This document shows, piece after piece, positions 56,760 to 64,000 of a stretch of 64,000 nt of DNA. The notes beneath the pieces were generated by a model. It was not told where the DNA came from, did not search any database, and saw only the letters and a program-made list of their open reading frames with translations. The DNA comes from Triticum aestivum. Lineage: Eukaryota > Streptophyta > Magnoliopsida > Poales > Poaceae. The stretch's first letter is position 1; each line of letters opens with the position of its first letter. The position numbers and the translations under genes were made by a program. The stretch covers positions 249,039,099 to 249,103,098 of the forward strand of contig NC_057804.1 in assembly GCF_018294505.1 (NCBI RefSeq), written 5' to 3'.

Positions 56760-58582
56760 CCTTCCCCGTCCAAGACCCAAGTCAAGCTCGAAGGATCAGA
56801 TGTTGCTGTTGTGACTGAAGATGAAGGTGTTCCACACACTTCTGAATCAAATACTTCATCAGACAGTTCCTCAGGCGATGCTATCATATTCATCCTCGGT
56901 CAGAACAACAAGATTCTCTTCTGCTTGACGAACCAAAAGGTTCGGTTACTCCCTTTGCCCCTCCAACTTTAGAAGCAATTCCTCTACATCCCCAAATGAC
57001 TGATAAAGCTTCGGTGCCTGACTATGCCCCTGCACAAGTGGCAAATTCCTCTCCCTTGAGGATCTCACTCTTCACAGCTCAAAGACCCTTAGACGTTAAT
57101 CCTTTTGTAGCAAACTCACCATCAACTCCTCATTCGGATTCCATCATCTATGGTGATGAAGTAGTTTATGTTGAAGATGAACTTAAGTACCCCTATCCTC
57201 GCGAGCGGCTGCCTTTTTTCTCCACCGGCGTCACAATCAAAGGGCCTCTATTCAACAGAAATACTCACCCAGTTTTCTTTCAAGAGAGTCCTTACAACAA
57301 GCCAAGGACATCTGATTCTCCTCAATTTTTGACTAAGGAGAAGGTGATATACTACTCTCGTATTCTATATGATAGCCTGAAGATTTTTCCCTCATGAATT
57401 CTGAGACTTTGCAGCTATGAAGAGCATCAGATGCTTCAATCAAATTATTTAGGACATCGAAGACTATGGTCTCACTCATGTCTTAGGCTATCTACATCCA
57501 TGGAACAGGGAGATAATTCTTCAGTTTTATGCAACTCTATATATCTCGGGCGATGAGTCAGATAGCACACAATGGATAATGGAAAGGATGATAGAAGGAA
57601 AACGAATCAAACAAACTGTTATGGATTTTTCTCTCATTTTCATTTCCCTCAATTTGAACATGGCAAAGATGAGATTCGGATTCATAACATTGATGTAGTT
57701 ACTAATGAAGATTTCCGATGCACAATGGATGAAGAAAAGATTCGTGACTACCATGATCCTCCTCTGCCTGAGCACTTAACTTCCGACAATCAGACGTTAT
57801 ATCACATTCTCACATATACCATATGTCCGCTGGCTGGGATGAATACTGATAATGCTATATCAGATGTTCTCCGGAACACTATCCATGCCATCTCACAAGG
57901 TTACATCTTCGATATCGAAGACATGTTCTTACGCATCCTAATGGATTCAGCTCAGTATCCAAAAACAATCAAAGTATTCACGCCATGGATTCAGAAAGTG
58001 GTTGACTATGGAACAAAGACCGAATATCTTGCTAAAGTCAGTCACAAAAGTTTCATGCCTCCTATGTGTGATACACTGAAAGTTATGGAATATTTTTCTT
58101 CAGGAGAAGCACCAGTGTCAAGCACTTCTGATTATCATCACAGTTTCAATGGACCAAAGCTGCCCAAGCGTGATCATTTGCCGAACACTCAACCTCCTTC
58201 ACATCTTGAAGTGAGCATGTGCACTCAGCAGTTGCTACTGAAGTATATGGCCAAAGACCACCAAGAGAAAAAACATCTGGCTGCGAAACATGATGTATTC
58301 ACAACAAAAGTTGTGCATATGATCACAGCAGAAAACAAGAAGCGCTTATGGAAATTGCTTCAGAAATTTTTCTCCAAAAAGAAGCTCAATAATTCTCACC
58401 TTCAAGAACTCTATGAGTACATTGACCAAGGGTTTATTGATGAAGACTTTCATGGTTGCTCCACTCCACCTTTGCTAGCTCGTGAGCCTACAACGAATTT
58501 ACTTTGAATGAATCAGAAGCAACTTCACCGACTATCAAACCTTCTTCTGTCTTGCAAGTGTAATGAAGTTGATCCCAATGTA
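56760..58582 (+). pseudogene. Array unit 6: decayed ORF of unknown function
   Basis: 56996-57397 (N-terminal block) and 57572-58507 (311 aa). In the second piece the first 20 codons are out of the usual frame; a one-base loss in 'gatttttctctc' (about 57628) then restores it, giving HFHFPQFEHGKDEIRIHNID through LYEYIDQGFIDEDFHGCSTP. A 24-bp deletion near 58505 removes the RIQLRKLLD segment; shared with unit 7. Confidence 0.62.
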
Positions 58583-60405
58583 CCTTCCCCGTCCAAGACC
58601 CAAGTCAAGCTCGAAGGATCAGCTGTTGCTGTTGTGACTGAAGATGAAGGTGTTCCACACACTTCTGAATCAAAAACTTCATTAGACAGTTCCTCGGGTG
58701 ATGCTATGATATTCATCCTCGGTCAGAACAACGAGATTCTCCTGTGCTCGACGAACCTAAAGGTTCGGTTACTCCCTTTGCTCCTCCAACTTTAGTAGCA
58801 ATTCCTCTACATCCCCAAATGACTGATAAAGCTTCGGTGCCTGACTATGCCCCTGCACAAGTGGCAAATTCCTCTCCCTTGAGGATGTCACTCTTCACAG
58901 CTCAAAGACCCTCAGACGTTAATCCTTTTGTAGCAAACTCACCATCAACTCCTCATTCGGATTCCATCATCTATGGTGATGAAGTACTTTATGTTGAAGA
59001 CGAACTTAAGTACCCCTATCCTCACGAGCGGCTACCTTTTTTCTCCACCGGCGTCGGCATCAAAGGGCCTCTATTCAACAGAAGTACTCACCCAGTTTTC
59101 TTTCAAGAGAGTCCTTACAACAAGCCCAGGACATCTGATTCTCCTCAATTTTTGACTAAGGAGTAGGTGATATACTACTCTCGTATTCTATATGATAGCC
59201 TGAAGATTTTTCCCTCATGAATTCTGAGACTTTGCAGCTATGAAGAGCATCAGATGCTTCAATCAAATTATTTAGGACATCGAAGACTATGGTCTCACTC
59301 ATGTCTTAGGCTATCTACATCCATGGAACAGGGAGATAATTCTTCAGTTTTATGCAACTCTATATATCTCGGGCGATGAGTCAGATAGCACACAATGGAT
59401 AATGGAAAGGATGATAGAAGGAAGGCGAATCAAACAAACTGTTATGGATTTTTCTCTCATTTTCATTTCCCTCAATTTGAACATGGCAAAGCTGAGATTC
59501 GGATTCATAACATTGATGTAGTTACTAATGAAGATATCCGATTCACAATGGATGAAGAAAAGATTCGTGACTACCATGATCCTCCTCTGCCTGAGCACTT
59601 AACTTTCGACAATCAGATGTTATATCACATTCTCACATATACCATATGTCCGCTGGCTGGGATGAATACTGATAATGCTATATCAGATGTTCTCCGGAAC
59701 ACTATCCATGCCATCTCACAAGGTTACATCTTCGATATCGAAGACATGTTCTTACGCATCCTAATGGATTCAGCTCAGTATCCAAAAACAATCAAAGTAT
59801 TCACGCCATGGATTCAGAAAGTGGTTGACTATGGAACAAAGACAGAATATCTTGCTAAAGTCAGTCACAAAAGTTTCATGCCTCCTATGTGTGATACACT
59901 GAAAGTTATGGAATATTTTTCTTCAGGAGAAGCACCAGTGTCAAGCACTTCTGATTATCATCACACTTTCAATGGACCAAAGCTGCCCAAGCGTGATCAT
60001 TTGCCGAACACTCAACCTCCTTCACATCTTGAAGTGAGCATGTGCACTCAGCAGTTGCTACTGAAGTATATGGCCAAAGACCACCAAGAGAAAAAACATC
60101 TGGCTGCGAAACATGATGTATTCACAACAAAAGTTGTGCATATGATCACAGCAGAAAACAAGAAGCGCTTATGGAAATTGCTTCAGAAATTTTTCTCCAA
60201 AAAGAAGCTCAATAATTCTCACCTTCAAGAACTCTATGAGTACATTGACCAAGGGTTTATTGATGAAGACTTTCATGGTTGCTCCACTCCACCTGTGCTA
60301 GCTCGTGAGCCTACAACGAATTTACTTTGAATGAATCAGAAGCAACTTCACCGACTATCAAACCTTCTTCTGTCTTGCAAGTGTAATGAAGTTGATCCCA
60401 ATGTA
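58583..60405 (+). pseudogene. Array unit 7: decayed ORF of unknown function
   Basis: 58744-59166 and 59395-60330 (311 aa). Same lesions and same length as unit 6, with only scattered substitutions (for example DEIRIH to AEIRIH, FRCTMD to IRFTMD). This is the clearest recent duplicate pair. Confidence 0.62.
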
Positions 60406-62208
60406 CCTTCCCCGTCCAAGACCCAAGTCAAGCTCGAAGGATCAGCTGTTGCTGTTGTGACTGAAGATGAAGGTGTTCCACACACTTCTGAATCAAAAAC
60501 TTCATTAGACAGTTCCTCGGGTGATGCTATGATATTCATCCTCGGTCAGAACAACGAGATTCTCCTGTGCTCGACGAACCTAAAGGTTCAGTTACTCCCT
60601 TTGCTCCTCCAACTTTAGTAGCAATTCCTCTACATCCCCAAATGACTGATAAAGCTTCGGTGCCTGACTATGCCCCTGCACAAGTGGCAAATTCCTCTCC
60701 CTTGAGGATGTCACTCTTCACAGCTCAAAGACCCTCAGACATTAATCCTTTTGTAGCAAACTCACCATCAACTCCTCATTCGGATTCCATCATCTATGGT
60801 AATGAAGTACTTTATGTTGAAGACGAACTTAAGTACCCCTATCCTCGCGAGCGGCTACCTTTTTTCTCCACCGGCGTCGGCATCAAAGGGCCTCTATTCA
60901 ACAGAAATACTCACCCAGTTTTCTTTCAAGAGAGTCCTTACAACAAGCCCAGGACATCTGATTCTCCTCAATTTTTGACTAAGGAGTAGGTGATATACTA
61001 CTCTCGTATTCTATATGATAGCCTGAAGATTTTTCCCTCATGAATTCTGAGACTTTGCAGCTATGAAGAGCATCAGATGCTTCAATCAAATTATTTAGGA
61101 CATCGAAGACTATGGTCTCACTCATGTCTTAGGCTATCTACATCCATGGAACAGGGAGATAATTCTTCAGTTTTATGCAACTCTATATATCTCGGGCGAT
61201 GAGTCAGATAGCACACAATGGATAATGGAAAGGATGACAGAAGGAAAACGAATCAAACACACTGTTATGGATTTTGTCTCTCATTTTCATTTCCCTCGAT
61301 TTGAACATGGCAAAGCTGAGATTCGGATTCATAACATTGATGCAGTCACTAATGAAGATTTCCGATGCACAATGGATGAAGAAAAGATTCATGACTACCA
61401 TGGTCCTCCTCTGCCTGAGCACTTAACTTTTGACAATAAGACGTTATATCACATTCTCACATATACCATTTGTTCGCTGGCTCGAATGAATACTGATAAA
61501 GCTATATCTGATGTTCTTCGAAACACTATCCATGCCATCTCACAAGGTTACATCTTCTATATCGAAGACATGTTATTACGCATCCTAATGGATTCAGCTC
61601 AATGTCCTAAAACAGTCAAAGTATTCGCGCCATGGATTCAGAAAGTTGTTGACTATGCAATGAAGACCTGATATCCTGCTAAAGTCAGTCACAAAGTTTC
61701 ATACCTCCTATGTGTGATGCACTGAAAGTTATAGAAGATTTTTCTTCAGGAAAAGAACTAGTGTCAAGCACTTCTGATTATCATCAAACTTTCAATGGAC
61801 CAAAGCTGCCCAAGCATGATCGTCTGCCGAACACTCAACCTCCTTCACACTTGAAGTGAGCATCCGCACTCAGTAGTTTCTACTGAAGTATATGGCCTAA
61901 GGCCGCCAAGAGAAGGAACATCTGGCTGCCGAACCTAATGCTATTCCCAACAAACAAAAGTTGTGCATGTGATTACAACAGAAAGCAACTCAGCAATTGT
62001 CACCTTCAAGAACTCTATCAGTACATTGACCAAGGGTTTACTAATGAAGACTTTCAAGATCGCTCCACTCCACCTTTGCCAGCTCGTGAGCCTACAATGA
62101 ATTTATAATGAATTCAGCTGCGCAAATTGCTCGATGAAGCAGAAGCCGCTTCACCGACAATCAAACCTTTTGCTGTCTTGCAAGTGTAATGAAGGTCATC
62201 CCTATGTA
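60406..62208 (+). pseudogene. Array unit 8: most degraded copy
   Basis: 60567-60989 matches unit 7 closely. 61225-61671 (148 aa) covers FVSHFHFPRFEHGKAEIRIH to KVVDYAMKT, then a TGA. From 61672 to 62208 coding is lost through small deletions and stops. The left half thus belongs to the homogenised block and the right half to an older edge copy. Confidence 0.6.
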
Positions 62209-62344
62209 CCTTCCCCGTCCAAGACCCAAGTCAGTCTCGAAGGATCAGCTGCTGCTGTTGCGGCTGAAGAAGAAGATATTCCACACACTTCTGAATCAGA
62301 AACTTTGTGAGACAGTTCCTCAGGCGATGCTATCATATTCATAA

Positions 62345-62864
62345 TTTCTCACTCGTGTTTTCAAGACCTTTTTGACACTAGTTGACCAAAAGGGGGAGAA
62401 TAACATCGAGAGATTGATAGATTTTCTCTATTTGATTTGGTGTTTGTGTTTTTGTCGTTCTATCTTTTGAGATAATTACGCCATTTAATGTGCATTGATG
62501 TAAAACTTCTGTTATGTGTTGTAATATTAATAACCTGACCTGGTGCATTATTCTCTCTCTCGAAGCTTTTGTTTTGCAGGTGAAATTGTTAACAGAAGTT
62601 AAGAATGATTGAACTTTACTCTCATTGGATTATCCATCATCAATGCAAATCATTACCTCGTCTGATTGAATATTCTCCACACTCTTAAATGAATTGCAAG
62701 GAATTATATTGTATATCAATTAAGTCTACATACATCCAGGGGGAGTATATTTCGTCATCGAGTCAAGTAACGCAATTTCACTCTTGTTCGATTTACAATT
62801 TACTTATCTATCTTCACTTTGATGATTATCTATTTTGTCAACAACCATCCAAAAAGGGGGAAAT
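62345..62864 (+). other. Retroelement tail between array and LTR, with two purine tracts
   Basis: About 520 bp, AT-rich, no ORF of note. CCAAAAGGGGGAGAATAA at 62388-62405 looks like the end of a retroelement coding region or an upstream purine tract. CCAAAAAGGGGGAAAT at 62849-62864 is the polypurine tract abutting the LTR. Confidence 0.65.
62849..62864 (+). other. Polypurine tract before the 3' LTR
   Basis: AAAAAGGGGGAAAT immediately before TGTTGGTGC, the expected plus-strand primer position. Confidence 0.75.
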
Positions 62865-64000
62865 TGTTGGTGCAATGATAGGACCCTTATCTTTTGGAGT
62901 TTGTTGACATAAACAGTTTGGGACTTATGTGTTTGATAGTACACACAGATTAACGGGTCCCTGGAGCAATCGAGGAGTTTGTGAAAAACGATGAAGATAA
63001 TCTCCCTGCATGGCAGCAAAGGTTATCACCAAGTCTCCTAAAAATTGCTGAAGTCTAAGCAGGTTTGTTGATCGTTCGAAGCAAATGACTCCACTCATAG
63101 AAGAATGAAGAGAAAGTGAAGATGTAGCATTTGTTTTGTTGTTCTTCTTCTTTCATTGAGTCATAGGACCACCATACTATTAGGAGGGGTATATCGTCTC
63201 GAAGCTTTGATTCTCTGATGCTAAACCCAAACCTATGAAAGTTGTGAGAGAAATCTCTTTGTGCTCCGAGCAAATACTTGCCAGCAAGAGACTGTGATCT
63301 TCTTTGCTACGAGAGACTTGCCTCGGACCGAGGATTTAGCATTACTTGTTCCTCAAGTAATGTTACAGTTGCTCTAAAATCCGACCGTTGTGAATGTTTC
63401 GGTTGGCCATTGGTTGGACCTCATGTCCAAAATGGTCATTTCCCATGGGGGAAGGCTGCGTCTATAAATAGCCACCCCACGCCGGCTTTGTTCGTTGGCT
63501 GCTCCGTTTGATTTCTAAAAAGATTGTTGCGCAACCCTCGAAATCCACCGAGAGCAAAACTCTAGGGCCGAAGAATTATATAGTGGTTTAGCATCACTGG
63601 AATCTAAGTTTAGTATGATCCACCTATTACACTTGAGAGCAGCAAACTCTCTAGATGGTTAGGTGTCAATTTCTTCTAAGACCAAGAGTGATTGCGGTTC
63701 TCGAAGAAGAGGTCAGTAAAGGTTTGGAGATAGCCTTCAAGTATCTACCAGGAGTGATCGACATCGGTTGGCGAATCGATTGTTGAGGAGAATAGGGTGA
63801 AGAGAGTTTTATCTTCCGTGTTAAGTCATAGCCCCTCCAACCAGACATAGTTCTTGTGCAGAAGGACAAACTAGTCAAACAAATACCTTGTCTCCATCAA
63901 GCACCCTCGGTCACCCATGTTAATCAAGTTTACCTCTGATTCTTTCTATTCATGTAATTTACTTAGATGCATGCTTTAGTTTCCCTTCTTTTATATGTTG
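62865..64000 (+). repeat. 3' LTR of the plus-strand retroelement that contains the array (continues past the window)
   Basis: Begins TGTTGGTGCAATGATAGG directly after the polypurine tract. TATA box TATAAATA is at 63463-63470, followed by a transcript-leader-like stretch. No end CA with flank is seen before 64000. The family cannot be named; the TGTTGG start is common in plant copia LTRs. Confidence 0.72.

Larger units (their letters stand above)
47552..62344 (+). repeat. Tandem array: eight units of 1803-1849 bp plus a partial ninth
   Basis: Using CCTTCCCC(G)TCCAAGACC as anchor, units start at 47552, 49401, 51220, 53068, 54915, 56760, 58583, 60406 and 62209, giving lengths 1849, 1819, 1848, 1847, 1845, 1823, 1823 and 1803. 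Every unit has the same order of coding blocks on the plus strand. Adjacent stretches are nearly identical over one unit length at about 52.4-54.3 kb against 54.3-56.1 kb (offset 1847) and at 57.3-59.2 kb against 59.2-61.2 kb (offset 1823). The outer units 1 and 8 are most divergent. The ninth copy breaks off near 62344 in the middle of the SSGDAIIF segment. Confidence 0.95.

Noticed and set aside
47552..62344. CRISPR-like array or a continuous repeat protein (1848 bp is 616 codons)
   Set aside because: Units are far too long for CRISPR and the host is a plant. A continuous protein is excluded by the TAATGA at the end of each coding block and by a frame change before the next block.
1..64000. 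tRNA or rRNA genes
   Set aside because: No cloverleaf-type or rRNA-like sequence was noticed; the primer-site stretches are short complements of tRNA ends, not tRNA genes.

Overview
The window looks like intergenic DNA of a Triticeae grass (wheat, Aegilops or barley type). I see no intact host gene, no rRNA or tRNA gene and no CRISPR array. Almost every base belongs to a transposable element or its debris: CACTA, Ty3/gypsy (Tekay-, Tat- and Athila-like), gag-only LTR elements, solo LTRs and MITEs. The organism call rests on remembered repeat families: the LTR start TGATACGTCTCCAACG, a CACTA end followed by arrays of GGGCC/GGCCC motifs, and a gypsy-type Transposase_28 ORF. Family names such as Sabrina or Fatima are from memory, not from a search.

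Layout. 1-6053: the 3' part of a CACTA transposon, with a decayed Transposase_24-type gene (duplicated exon blocks, two MITEs inside it), a subterminal GGGCC array and the terminal inverted repeat. 6054-6826: a frameshifted ORF of unknown function. 6827-13734: a 5'-truncated Tekay-like gypsy element with chromodomain, full of CAG-to-TAG stops, ending in a 2.7-kb 3' LTR. A second, partial copy of a related LTR follows directly (13735-15604). 15605-19342: a minus-strand element with only a gag gene. 19343-21080: filler DNA, the end of another gypsy LTR plus leader, and a fragment of a Sabrina-type LTR.

21081-47551 is one large Tat-like gypsy element with both LTRs. Its gag, protease and RT remnants read on the plus strand. 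A second gene on the minus strand encodes a Transposase_28 ('putative gypsy type transposon') protein. Three younger insertions split it: a solo LTR at 24778-25259 with target duplication GCACG, a minus-strand gag-bearing element at 26436-34630, and a complete Sabrina-type element at 36945-45181 with target duplication CCGAC. The Sabrina-type copy cuts the antisense gene in two.

47552-62344 is the most unusual part: eight complete tandem units of 1803-1849 bp plus a partial ninth. Each unit carries a decayed copy of the same roughly 0.5-kb to 1-kb coding block of unknown function. Shared frameshifts and stops show repeated unequal duplication. The array runs straight into a polypurine tract and the start of an LTR (62865-64000), so it appears to be an amplified internal segment of a plus-strand LTR retroelement. 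The Tat-like element inserted into the first unit of this array.

The genes do not form a working pathway. The window is a record of nested insertion, methylation-type decay, LTR recombination and tandem amplification.
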